In this document: positions 30,656 to 38,852 of the stretch, one piece after another
Layout: every line of letters starts with the position of its first letter
Numbering within the stretch: position 1 is the first letter of the stretch
Notes under the pieces: generated by a model
Databases searched by the model: none
Seen by the model: only the letters and a program-made list of their open reading frames with translations
What the model was told of the DNA's origin: nothing
From: Candidatus Fermentimicrarchaeum limneticum
GTDB taxonomy: Archaea; Micrarchaeota; Micrarchaeia; Burarchaeales; Fermentimicrarchaeaceae
Assembly: GCA_013426015.1 (NCBI GenBank)
Contig: CP058998.1
Span: 558,001-622,000 of the forward strand
Direction of reading: 5' to 3'
DNA length: 64,000 nt
Made by a program: the position numbers and the translations under genes

Positions 30656-32086
30656 ATGACTGAACAGAGGACTATTGATATAACACCACACACCTCGCTT
30701 ATGAGAAAATTGAGCTTTGTCAACTTTAAGTTTCCTGATGCTTTGGCTGAATTTGTTGATAATAGCATTGATGCTCGAGTAGGGAATAAACCGATTGTCA
30801 TCTCTTTAGAACTCAGTAAAGATTCAATTAAAATTCAAGATGATGGAAAAGGCATGAATGAAGAAGAAGCCATAAGTTCTTTAAGATTGGCGGATACTAC
30901 AAAAGAAGGGACAACGAATTTAGGGCAATTCGGCTTGGGTCTAAAAACTGGTGCACTAACATTGGGTAAAAAATTTACAGTGATAACCACCCAAGAAAAA
31001 TTAAAAAATCAATTTAGAATAGATTTTGATGAAGATAAATTTGAGAAAGAGGGGGATTGGAGAAAACACAGTTTTTTTATAGAGCCTAAAACTTTCGACC
31101 ATGGTACGGTAGTAACAATTACAGACTTAAAATTCAATGTTTATAGGGTTAAAATAGACCGACTCGTCGAGGACTTCTCTATACGTTTTGGGCCATTCCT
31201 AAAATTAGAAAATAATCAAGTTAAAATCATCATAAATAATAAAACTTTGGAATACAAGGAAAGAGAATTTCTATACACACAAAACTCGATTGTTTCTTTC
31301 TCAGTAAATAATAAAAGAGTAAATGGGTGGTTTAACTTTCTGAAAAAAAGAGCGGTTAAAAGTAGTTTATATGGTTTCCATTTATTTAAGAACAATCGTT
31401 TGATAAAAGCATTTGCAAAGGAAGAGTTGGGACTATACGCCCACCCTGAAAAAGCACAGATTTACGGAGAGCTTTATTTAGATGATTTTCCAACAACACA
31501 TAATAAAAAAGAATTTTTAATGGACACCCCAGATTGGGAAAAGCTAATAGAAAAACTGGGGGAAATCATAGCAGAACCTATAAGCAAACATATGGACTTT
31601 GTCATAGGTCAGAGAAAAAGGAAAAAAATTGTAAAGGCAGTAACTAAGCTTGCAGATTATTTCTCAAATCTCAACATAGAGGCCATAAAGTCAGAATTTG
31701 AAGATGAGGAATTAAAGAAGATAGAAATTAAACCCGTAAATTTTGAGAAGATTCATATCGATGGTGAATGGTATAGTTTTGAACCAAGATTATTGAGACT
31801 GGGGGAACGTCGCAATTTATTTAGTACGGACATAGAGAATAACAACATCAAAATTGAAGTAAATATTGATTTTCCTCTATTCAAGATTAAAGACAATTAT
31901 GAAGTTTTCGAGACTTTAGTTATATTTACTGTTTCTGAAGCTTTAGCAAAGATAATGATACAAAAAAGAAAAGAGGATATAGACTCATTTTTTAAACAGA
32001 GAGATCTCATCTTAAATTCATTGGTTCGAAGACCTAAAAGCAAAGAAGAGAAAAGGGAGATAAACAGTTTATTGCGGTATAGTTAG
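30656..32086 (+). CDS. MORC/Hsp90-like GHKL ATPase
   Basis: A 476-residue ATPase. The N-box is EFVDNSIDA (E32, N36), the G1 box QDDGKGM (residues 61-67) and the G2 box GQFGLGLKTGAL (90-101). These are followed by an S5/transducer-like domain to about residue 300 and an unassigned C-terminal region. This is the MORC/MutL-like group. Prokaryotic MORC relatives have been noted beside restriction-modification genes, which fits the two methyltransferases here. It may sense or remodel DNA as part of the defence unit. Its stop overlaps that of a convergent small gene. Confidence 0.85.
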   Translation: MTEQRTIDITPHTSLMRKLSFVNFKFPDALAEFVDNSIDARVGNKPIVISLELSKDSIKIQDDGKGMNEEEAISSLRLADTTKEGTTNLGQFGLGLKTGALTLGKKFTVITTQEKLKNQFRIDFDEDKFEKEGDWRKHSFFIEPKTFDHGTVVTITDLKFNVYRVKIDRLVEDFSIRFGPFLKLENNQVKIIINNKTLEYKEREFLYTQNSIVSFSVNNKRVNGWFNFLKKRAVKSSLYGFHLFKNNRLIKAFAKEELGLYAHPEKAQIYGELYLDDFPTTHNKKEFLMDTPDWEKLIEKLGEIIAEPISKHMDFVIGQRKRKKIVKAVTKLADYFSNLNIEAIKSEFEDEELKKIEIKPVNFEKIHIDGEWYSFEPRLLRLGERRNLFSTDIENNNIKIEVNIDFPLFKIKDNYEVFETLVIFTVSEALAKIMIQKRKEDIDSFFKQRDLILNSLVRRPKSKEEKREINSLLRYS

Positions 32087-32244
32087 CCTTTCTTTTTTTG
32101 GGCTTTAAGGAACTTTGTTAGAACATCATAAACTTCATTAACAGTAGTATTGTACACCGTAAAACTCTTACTTTCAGGAGTACGCCTGTTCCTTATGGTC
32201 ACCATAATGCTGTCAGGTTTCTCAGACTCTATCATATCAAACAT
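32083..32244 (-). CDS. Small protein (53 aa) divergent from the transposase
   Basis: A 53-codon frame encodes SIMVTIRNRRTPESKSFTVY then a C-terminal helix (VNEVYDVLTKFLKAQKKKG). It resembles the compact beta-alpha small proteins often seen in archaeal mobile elements. It shares the palindromic TTTAAA-centred promoter with the transposase gene on the other strand. The stop overlaps that of the GHKL gene. Start codon 32244 or 32235. It could regulate the transposase; function is unknown. Confidence 0.55.
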   Translation of the reverse strand: MFDMIESEKPDSIMVTIRNRRTPESKSFTVYNTTVNEVYDVLTKFLKAQKKKG

Positions 32245-32256
32245 TTAGAGTACAAA

Positions 32257-32268
32257 TGTTTAAATACT
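32257..32268. promoter_or_regulatory. Shared, near-symmetrical TATA box
   Basis: ATGTTTAAATAC lies about 25-30 bases before the transposase ATG (32290), so that message is likely leaderless. Read on the other strand, GTATTTAAAC serves the 53-aa gene. Confidence 0.5.
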
Positions 32269-32289
32269 TATCATTACCATAATAATTAT

Positions 32290-33321
32290 ATGAAATTGGT
32301 AACAAAAGAGGTAGCCGAGAGAGATAAGAATGTATACCCGCAAAACTGGCCCGCTTATAATGCCGCTCAAGTAGAGGAGAAGCTCCAGTTCCTTGGTATC
32401 CTAAGCGAGCTTTGCTCGTATATCCCAGACTATCCCAACGGCGGACCAGGCAGACCGAGGATGCGCCTGGGGGAGATGACCTTCTGTGTAGTCTCAAAGG
32501 TCTACGAGAGGCTCTCGTCCAGAAGGGTCTCATCTGATCTGGAGATAGCGAAGGATAGTGGCTACATCGAGAAGGTTCCGCACTTCAACACTACCTTAAA
32601 GTACTTCAATGAGCCCACATTAACCCCACTACTCACGCAGTTAATCCAGCTTTCGGCAAGCCCGCTCAAAGACTTTGAAACAACCTTCGCAGTTGATGCA
32701 AGCGGATTGAGTTCGGCTTTCTATTCACGTTGGCTTGATTATCGTCTTAAAGGAGACAAATTGGTGAAGGGCTGGCTGAAGGTTCATGTCATATGCGGAG
32801 TCAAGAGCCACATAGTTACACATATCGTTGTGACAGACGGGGTAAAGCACGACTGCCCACAGTTCACCGAGCTTGTGAGGGAAACAGCAAAGAACTTCAA
32901 GATTGATGCGGTATGCGGAGACCTCGGCTACTCAAGCAGGGCCAATGTGCAACTCGTGTGGGATCTCGGAGGTGCTCCTCTCATACCATTCAAATATACT
33001 GCCAACGGAAAGTCAAGCGGAAGCTCTGCTTGGCGGAAAATGTACATATGGTTCCACATGAATGGAGAGGAGTTCTACAAGTATTACCACCAGAGGAGCA
33101 ATGTTGAAAGCACCTTCAGCATGCTTAAAAGGAAGTTCAGCACGAGGCTGATGCTCAAGAACGAACTGGGGCAGACGAATGAGGCTCTTGCTATGGTGCT
33201 CTGCCATAACATAGTCTGCCTCATTCACGAGATGCACGAACTTGGCTTGGATGTCGAGTTCCAGAAGTCTGCACATTTATTCCCGAACCTGCACATAAAA
33301 CCCGATGCATCTATAATTTAG
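32290..33321 (+). CDS. DDE transposase, IS4/IS5-like
   Basis: A 343-residue transposase. The first Asp is in TFAVDASGLSS, the second in AVCGDLGYSS, and the Glu in YHQRSNVESTFSMLK, which fits the IS4-type Y-2-R-3-E-6-K signature exactly. The N-terminal third is a likely DNA-binding region (SSRRVSSDLEIAKDSGYIEK). The stop codon at 33319 lies inside the right terminal inverted repeat. It appears intact. A 9-bp target duplication is compatible with IS4/IS5 relatives. Its codon use and GC content look more host-like than the other cargo. Confidence 0.88.
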   Translation: MKLVTKEVAERDKNVYPQNWPAYNAAQVEEKLQFLGILSELCSYIPDYPNGGPGRPRMRLGEMTFCVVSKVYERLSSRRVSSDLEIAKDSGYIEKVPHFNTTLKYFNEPTLTPLLTQLIQLSASPLKDFETTFAVDASGLSSAFYSRWLDYRLKGDKLVKGWLKVHVICGVKSHIVTHIVVTDGVKHDCPQFTELVRETAKNFKIDAVCGDLGYSSRANVQLVWDLGGAPLIPFKYTANGKSSGSSAWRKMYIWFHMNGEEFYKYYHQRSNVESTFSMLKRKFSTRLMLKNELGQTNEALAMVLCHNIVCLIHEMHELGLDVEFQKSAHLFPNLHIKPDASII

Positions 33322-33342
33322 AGGGGATTTGTGTGCAAAGCT
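33316..33342 (-). repeat. Right terminal inverted repeat
   Basis: On the minus strand it starts AGCTTTGCACACAAAT and matches the left end (26500-26526) at 23 of 27 positions. Confidence 0.85.
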
Positions 33343-33351
33343 CGATAGAAC
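33343..33351. repeat. Right 9-bp target-site duplication
   Basis: CGATAGAAC is an exact copy of 26491-26499 and abuts the right terminal repeat. The TATA box of the following gene (TTTATATACC, 33358-33367) starts only seven bases later, so the insertion just missed it. Confidence 0.85.
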
Positions 33352-33379
33352 GATATGTTTATATACCCCTTTCCTTCTA

Positions 33380-33431
33380 ATCATGACACAGTCATGATTT
33401 TAACCAGGTTTAGTCATGACGCTCTCATGAG
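33380..33431. promoter_or_regulatory. Four phased TCATGA operator sites
   Basis: ATCATGAC-aca-GTCATGAT (33380-33398) is a perfect inverted repeat. GTCATGAC-gct-CTCATGAG (33413-33431) is a second pair. TCATGA starts at 33381, 33392, 33414 and 33425, spacings of 11, 22 and 11. The array covers the predicted transcription start (TATA at 33358) and ends 12 bases before the HTH gene, so autoregulation is likely. Confidence 0.65.
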
Positions 33432-33442
33432 GGAGTGATGGA

Positions 33443-33814
33443 ATGCCCGAAGTACAAGAAAAGGAGCTTGAGAAAAGGAGCGTGGAGACAACCACAATAC
33501 TGACCAAGGTGAAGGAAACAACGGAGATGGAGCTACTGAGGGCGATTGTCGGGAAGCTGGATGCGATTGAGAAGAGGATTTCGGAAATTGAGAGGGAGAT
33601 TGGTAAAGAAGCTGCCGAGGAAATCCTGGGTGATATTGACGAGAAGATAATTGAGTTCGTGAAGAAGAACGGAAAGGTCTGCGCTGACGACTTGCAAAAG
33701 GAGTTCAACTACAAGGGAAAGAACGCTGCAAGCGCGAGACTGAATAAATTGTATTCCCAGGGACTGCTGGATAAGAGGCAGGCTGGGAGGAGGGTTTATT
33801 ACTTCGCGAAGTGA
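33443..33814 (+). CDS. Winged-helix protein with N-terminal coiled coil
   Basis: A 123-residue protein. Residues 1-60 form a charged coiled coil (IVGKLDAIEKRISEIEREIG). Residues 65-123 form a winged helix (VKKNGKVCADDLQKEFNYKG, then ARLNKLYSQGLLDKRQAGRR). GAGGGAGTGATGG lies before the ATG. The TCATGA array in its promoter suggests it binds its own control region as a dimer or tetramer. The target genes are unknown. Confidence 0.7.
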   Translation: MPEVQEKELEKRSVETTTILTKVKETTEMELLRAIVGKLDAIEKRISEIEREIGKEAAEEILGDIDEKIIEFVKKNGKVCADDLQKEFNYKGKNAASARLNKLYSQGLLDKRQAGRRVYYFAK

Positions 33815-33846
33815 TGCTGGCAAGGCGACCATAAATCTCTTTGTAA

Positions 33847-33912
33847 GGGGTGGTTCGGCCATAAGTTCACCTCCAACATGTGGGGTCCTGCCCCACATGT
33901 TGCCATCACCCC
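33847..33912. terminator. Strong hairpin between convergent genes
   Basis: CAACATGTGGGG (33874-33885) and CCCCACATGTTG (33891-33902) form a perfect 12-bp stem with a TCCTG loop. It may be enclosed by GGGGTG (33847-33852) with CACCCC (33907-33912). It lies between the HTH gene and the end of smc, so it may terminate one or both transcripts, but there is no flanking T-run. It could also be a structured RNA. Confidence 0.4.
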
Positions 33913-33962
33913 AAACCTAATTCTATGAAATTAACAAACCATGCACTAAATTTTATAATTAG

Positions 33963-36900
33963 TTACGTGTTGAACTTCACTCCAACTATTTTCGAGCCTT
34001 CCCTTGTCCTCGTCACCCCAATTGCGGTATCTGCCGATGTGAGGACTGCATCGTTGTGAGTTACAACAATGAACTGCGTGCCATTTGAAAGCTCCTTGAG
34101 CAGGTTTGACAGCTTCAGGCTATTCTCCTTGTCAAGCGAAGCATCCGCCTCATCCAAAAGATAGAACGGGGCCGGCTTGCACATATGGATTGCAAAGATG
34201 AACATCAGGGTGAGGAGGGATTTCTCTCCTCCTGACTTGGATTCAATGTACTGCAGCTCCCCTTTCTCTGTCTTCACCTGTATCTGCAGCCCGCTTTCCA
34301 GCGGAAGCGTCGGGTTCTGCAGCACCAGGTCACCTTCCCCTACCTTGAACGCATAACCAAAAAGCTTCACGAAATTCTTCCTTACAACCTCAAACGTTTC
34401 CAGGAATATCGCTGACTTTTTCGTCTCAATCTCGTCAATCATCGCCTGCACTGCCCTCTTCTCCTCTGCAAGCTTGTCAGACTTTTCCCTTATTTCCTTT
34501 ATGTCCCGGCTCTTCTCCTCGTATAACTCGGGCGCTTTCAGGTTGACGTTCCCAAGAGCTGCAAGCTGCTGGTCCCCCTCCGCTATCTTCGCCTCAATCT
34601 CCTCCTTTGCCCCTTCAACCTGCTCGATGTCCTGGTAGGAGGCAACCTCTGTCTTCAGGTCGGCCAGCCTTGTCTCAAGGTTGGATTTCGTCACTTCATA
34701 CCTTGTCAGATCCTTGAAGAATCTCTCATAGTTGAACCCGCTCTTCCCCTTCTCCAGAGCAAGCGCCTCAATCTGCCTGTCAATGCCGTTCCTCTCCTCG
34801 AACAATCTCTCCAAGTCGCTGCTGACGTTCTTTATCTTCGCGCTTTTATCCTCGTACAGCTTGTTGTTTAAAACTAGGGATGTCTCCAGCTCTTTTATGT
34901 CGCTCCTCATGGTGTTCAAATCCTTTCTCAGCGGCTCGCACTCGTCATCAATGCTCTGCGCCCTCTTCCTCATAACGTCAAGCTCGGCAGAGCACTTCGC
35001 CAGCTCTGCCTCATGGGATGATTTCACCGAGTTGAAATCGTTGAGCTGCTTCTCAAACTCCCCCATCTTCTTCTTGAACTGCTCCTCCTTCTCGGCGTCT
35101 ATCTGCTTCACAGTTTCTTCGTTTGCCTTCTGCAGTTCCGCAACGTCGTTCCTCAGCTTCTCCAAGTCCGCATTCTTGTCGGACAACTCCTTCGAAATCC
35201 TTTCCATCTCCTGCTTCAGAGAAGAGACGCTGGCCTCATAGAATTCTCTTCCTTTCCTCTCCCTGTTCTTTGTTTCGCGTATGTGCGACAACTCCAATTC
35301 CATCCCTTTAAACTTCACTTCCAATTCACTTTTTTCCCTTCTCTTCTTGCTCATCTCCTCCCTCAATGAATAAAGGGAGTTCACGATTTCATCCCTTTCA
35401 GCCTTCAATGCCTCAAGCTGCGAGTTCAGCCCCTCAGCCTCAGCCTTCTCCTTCGCAGTGGAGGAGACCCTTCTCACAACCCCTCCCGTTATCGCACCGG
35501 AAGCCTCCATCAGGTCGCCTTCAATGGTGATCATTCTTATCCTCCCTATCCCTATCTTCTTCCCGCTGTTTATGTCATCAACAAGCAGCGTGTCACCGAA
35601 AACGAACTGGAAGACATTGGAATATTTTGAATCGAAACTCACAACATCAAGCAGGAAGCCTCGCGAACCCTCCTTCTTGCTCAGCTCCCTCTGCTCGTCG
35701 GTTATGAAGCGCGCCTTTATGTCCAAAGGGATGAAGGTGCATCTCCCCGCCTTCGTCTTCTTCAGGTATTCAATCGCCTTCGCGGCGGTGTCAATGTCCT
35801 CGACGACAATGTAATTCAGCCTATGCCCTGTAGCAGCCTCGATTGCTGTTGAATACCCCTCCTCGAACCTGCACAGCTCGCCGACGGTTCCGTATATGCC
35901 GGGCAGCATCCCATTCTTCTTCAATTCAAGAAGGGATTTGACTCCCTGGTTTTCCGGCGACTCCTTCAGGAATTGCAGCTTGCTTGCCAAGGTGACATTC
36001 TTCTCCTTCACCTCAAGCAGCATCCTCTCCGTCGTGGGGAGCTTCTGGTTGAGCTCCTTCTCCTTTTCAAAAAGTGAATTCAGCTGGGAATCAATCTCCT
36101 TGCATGCCTTGCCGAGTTCCTCCATGTCATGTGAAAGTTCACTCTCCCTCTCCGTCTTCTCGGAAGGAGCCTGCGAGCCCAGCCTGTTAAGCTCCATCTC
36201 GCTGAACTGCTTCTTGCTGGCAAGCTTCTCAACATCCAATTCAAGATTTCTTATCCTTTCCCTCCTCTCCTCCAGCTGCTTCAAGAGATTGGTTGATCTC
36301 AGCTTCGCCTCGTAGAACTTGTTACCGAGGGCCGCATCCCCCTTCGAAGCCTTGTCCCTTTCATTGAGGAATGCGAGAATCTGCCTGTCAACATCGGAAA
36401 GCTTCTCCTTCAGGCCTGCGGAATCCTGCGCGAGCTGGATCATTTTTGCATTCAGGGATATCTTCTCGTTCTCGAGGGAGTTTATCCTCTGCTTTATCCT
36501 CTCAACCTCCCTCTCCTTCTGCTCCCTGCTTCCCATTGCAAGATTGATTGCGGTCTTCAGCTGCTCCACCTCAGTGACAAGCGAGCTCTTCTCCCTCTCG
36601 GCCTTCTCGTTTATCTGCTGCGTTATACCGTTCTTCTGGTTCTCCAGTTCCTTTATCTTGGAATCAATTCCCGCAAGCTTCCTGCTGACTTCCTCCTCCT
36701 GGCTTTTCAGCTCGAGGTATTTGTTTGTTGCGCGGGTGAACTCCTTCTCCACTTTCTTCAGTTCTATGAAAATCAGGGAGCCTCTGTACTTCCTCAGACC
36801 GGCATTTATCTCGTTGTATCTCAATGCATCATTCTTCTCCTTCTCAAGCTCTGTCAGGAAGCCCTCCCTTTCCTTCAGAACAATCATTGCATCGTTTATC

Positions 36901-37418
36901 TTCTGCTCCACCTTCGCAAGCTCGGAAAGCGCCTCCTTCTTCTTCTCCTCGAACTCGGAGATGCCCGCAACTCCGTCTATTATCTCCCTCCTCTCCTTCG
37001 GGTTGATGTCCACAATCCTTTCAACCTCTCCCTGCGCAATCACGTTGTGGTTGCCAGCGCGTATCCCAATCCTGGAGAGCTCGTCAATCGCATCAGTGCG
37101 GGTCATCCTCTTTCCGTCGAATTTGTAAAGGGTCTTCCCGTCCCTCCTTATCGCCCTCTTCAGCTCGTGCTTCTGCTCGCCGTCGAATTGGATGTATATT
37201 TCGGCTTTCTCAGAGCCATGGGTGATGAGGTCCGCAACCTTCTTTGCCCTGAGGGATTTGAGGCTGTTTTCCCCAAGAGCGAACCTTAGCGCATCACATA
37301 CGTTGCTTTTGCCACTACCGTTTGGGCCCGCTAGGCACACAAAACCCTTTGAGAGCGGTATATCCGCATATCTAAAGGATTTGAACCTCTTGAGCTTGAT
37401 TCGCTCTATGTAAACCAT
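33963..37418 (-). CDS. smc: Chromosome segregation ATPase SMC
   Basis: A 1151-residue SMC. Walker A GPNGSGKSN is at residues 31-39. Two long coiled coils (approx. 165-495 and 660-990) flank a hinge with GIYGTVGELCRFEEGYSTAI and TFIPLDIKARF. The C-terminal head has ESKSGGEKSLLTLMF (signature) and FYLLDEADASLD (Walker B). SMC compacts and organises chromosomes. ATG 37418 is chosen because GGGGAGCTT precedes it. scpA and scpB are not adjacent. The helical proteins at 37560-39128 are just upstream on the same strand. Confidence 0.96.
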   Translation of the reverse strand: MVYIERIKLKRFKSFRYADIPLSKGFVCLAGPNGSGKSNVCDALRFALGENSLKSLRAKKVADLITHGSEKAEIYIQFDGEQKHELKRAIRRDGKTLYKFDGKRMTRTDAIDELSRIGIRAGNHNVIAQGEVERIVDINPKERREIIDGVAGISEFEEKKKEALSELAKVEQKINDAMIVLKEREGFLTELEKEKNDALRYNEINAGLRKYRGSLIFIELKKVEKEFTRATNKYLELKSQEEEVSRKLAGIDSKIKELENQKNGITQQINEKAEREKSSLVTEVEQLKTAINLAMGSREQKEREVERIKQRINSLENEKISLNAKMIQLAQDSAGLKEKLSDVDRQILAFLNERDKASKGDAALGNKFYEAKLRSTNLLKQLEERRERIRNLELDVEKLASKKQFSEMELNRLGSQAPSEKTERESELSHDMEELGKACKEIDSQLNSLFEKEKELNQKLPTTERMLLEVKEKNVTLASKLQFLKESPENQGVKSLLELKKNGMLPGIYGTVGELCRFEEGYSTAIEAATGHRLNYIVVEDIDTAAKAIEYLKKTKAGRCTFIPLDIKARFITDEQRELSKKEGSRGFLLDVVSFDSKYSNVFQFVFGDTLLVDDINSGKKIGIGRIRMITIEGDLMEASGAITGGVVRRVSSTAKEKAEAEGLNSQLEALKAERDEIVNSLYSLREEMSKKRREKSELEVKFKGMELELSHIRETKNRERKGREFYEASVSSLKQEMERISKELSDKNADLEKLRNDVAELQKANEETVKQIDAEKEEQFKKKMGEFEKQLNDFNSVKSSHEAELAKCSAELDVMRKRAQSIDDECEPLRKDLNTMRSDIKELETSLVLNNKLYEDKSAKIKNVSSDLERLFEERNGIDRQIEALALEKGKSGFNYERFFKDLTRYEVTKSNLETRLADLKTEVASYQDIEQVEGAKEEIEAKIAEGDQQLAALGNVNLKAPELYEEKSRDIKEIREKSDKLAEEKRAVQAMIDEIETKKSAIFLETFEVVRKNFVKLFGYAFKVGEGDLVLQNPTLPLESGLQIQVKTEKGELQYIESKSGGEKSLLTLMFIFAIHMCKPAPFYLLDEADASLDKENSLKLSNLLKELSNGTQFIVVTHNDAVLTSADTAIGVTRTREGSKIVGVKFNT

Positions 37419-37559
37419 AAGCTCCCCAGAATGCAAGTTTTCCTATTTTTCCATCCTATCTCTGATCGCCACTAGTTTTCTTGCTTCCAACATTTATAAA
37501 GCTAACGAGGGGGTAACTTTCCGAATTAGTTATGTAGAATGCAAGCATGAGGACTGCCC

Positions 37560-38834
37560 CTATTTCTGGGGTTTCACGCCAAGCTGCTTGTACAGCAGTT
37601 CCGTGTCGAGCGGTATCTCGAGGCCAAGCACTTTGTGGATGAATGAGAATATCTCGACTGCAAGCCTGGGCTCTATCCCGCTGATCTTCACTATGTCTTT
37701 CAGGGTGGCTTTCTTGTCTATCAGCTCGTACAGCAGAATGCCGTCCCTCCTGTATTTTCCGTAGATACCCGACCCTTCCTCACCGTACAGTTCCTTTATA
37801 CTCTCCGGAGTGAGGGGCTGCAGCTTCATCACCCCTTTCTCCGCCAGAAAAGTCATCGCATCATCAAGCTTGGCAGGGTTGATCTTCGTATCCTTTATGA
37901 TTTTCACGTTCGTCCTCTTGCCGTTCATCATCGAGAATGCTTTGACGCAATCGTTCCCGTATCTTTTCAGCAGGTCTGCCTCAATCCTGAGTTTCGTTAG
38001 GAGGTTTAGGGGAGAGATGGTCGGTATGTATATCTCATCCTTGTTGAACGCTACTTTTGCAATTGGCTGAGGGACTGGTTTCCCTACTGGTTTTGGTGGC
38101 TGGGGCGCTGCAACCGGCTTTTCAGGCTTCTGCTGAACCTGGGGGGCAGGCGCCTTCAGTATCGGCTTCTCCATTGCCTCCTGCGGCTTCTCCAGCCTTA
38201 TTATCCCCTCATTATTCATGAATTCAAGTATCCTGATAAGCTGCTCCTCGCTCATCTTTGTCTCTCTGAGGATATCCTTCGGTGTTTTGAACTCGTCTAT
38301 CATGAAATAGGCGTCCAGTCCTTCATCCCCGAACTTTTCATACAGCTTCTTCTCTAAAGGAGTCCTCAGCACGGGGGCTGGTTTTGGCTGCTCCTGCGCA
38401 GCCTGGGCAGGTTTCTCCTCTGGCTTGCTCTCCCCAGGCTTCTCGGGCGGCTTGGTCTTTTCAATCAGTGCTTCAAGAGCGGAAACCTTCTCAGAGCCGG
38501 TCTCCTCTGTTTTCAGCATTGGGATTGGGGCGACTTCCTCCTTCAGGGGCTGGGGCGGGGCTATCTTCGCCATTGCATCCGTAAGCACTCCCCTTTTCTC
38601 CTCGGTTTTCACAATTCCCTTTTCCTCCATGTATGTCATGATTTCAACGAACTTCTGCTCAGCCAAATCGGCTTTTCTCATCACTTCCTCTGCAGGAGTC
38701 TTGCCGTCTATGAGCAGGTACACCTTGACAGCGTCAGGGCCGAACTTATCCGAGAGCCCCTTCTCAACTCGGTATCTCTCGATTGTCCCGCAGGGCTCCT
38801 TCTCCAGTATGTTTTTCAATGAATACCTGTCCAT
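37560..38834 (-). CDS. Protein with four copies of a winged-helix-like domain
   Basis: A 424-residue protein. Four copies of an approx. 60-residue unit are seen: KFGPDAVKVYLLIDGKTPAE near residue 30, KFGDEGLDAYFMIDEFKTPK near 185, RYGNDCVKAFSMMNGKRTNV near 295, and KYRRDGILLYELIDKKATLK near 360. Each ends in a helix like EIMTYMEEKGIV. Pro-rich linkers (PAPQVQQKPEKPVAAPQPPK) join the first two to the last two. The unit looks like a winged helix. The 91-aa neighbour has one more copy. The two form an operon (18-base gap) next to the pilus locus. Function is unknown. Confidence 0.6.
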   Translation of the reverse strand: MDRYSLKNILEKEPCGTIERYRVEKGLSDKFGPDAVKVYLLIDGKTPAEEVMRKADLAEQKFVEIMTYMEEKGIVKTEEKRGVLTDAMAKIAPPQPLKEEVAPIPMLKTEETGSEKVSALEALIEKTKPPEKPGESKPEEKPAQAAQEQPKPAPVLRTPLEKKLYEKFGDEGLDAYFMIDEFKTPKDILRETKMSEEQLIRILEFMNNEGIIRLEKPQEAMEKPILKAPAPQVQQKPEKPVAAPQPPKPVGKPVPQPIAKVAFNKDEIYIPTISPLNLLTKLRIEADLLKRYGNDCVKAFSMMNGKRTNVKIIKDTKINPAKLDDAMTFLAEKGVMKLQPLTPESIKELYGEEGSGIYGKYRRDGILLYELIDKKATLKDIVKISGIEPRLAVEIFSFIHKVLGLEIPLDTELLYKQLGVKPQK

Positions 38835-38852
38835 AGTACCCCTCAGAATGAG

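Larger units (their letters stand above)
26500..33342. mobile_element. 6.8-kb transposon carrying restriction-modification and GHKL-ATPase cargo
   Basis: Both ends begin AGCTTTGCACA and match at 23 of 27 positions as inverted repeats (26500-26526 and 33316-33342). They are flanked by the exact direct repeat CGATAGAAC. A DDE transposase ends inside the right terminal repeat. No inverted-repeat copy is visible between 32086 and 32290, so the transposase is not a separate short IS by this evidence. Cargo, from left: toxin, Panacea antitoxin, methyltransferase-nuclease fusion, D12 methyltransferase, GHKL ATPase and a 53-aa gene. The interior is AT-richer than its surroundings. Confidence 0.8.

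Noticed and set aside
32246-33342. Transposase as a free-standing IS of about 1.1 kb
   Set aside because: No left-end copy of AGCTTTGCACA is visible near 32.2 kb, whereas a matching end with target duplication lies at 26.5 kb. A very diverged left end cannot be fully excluded.
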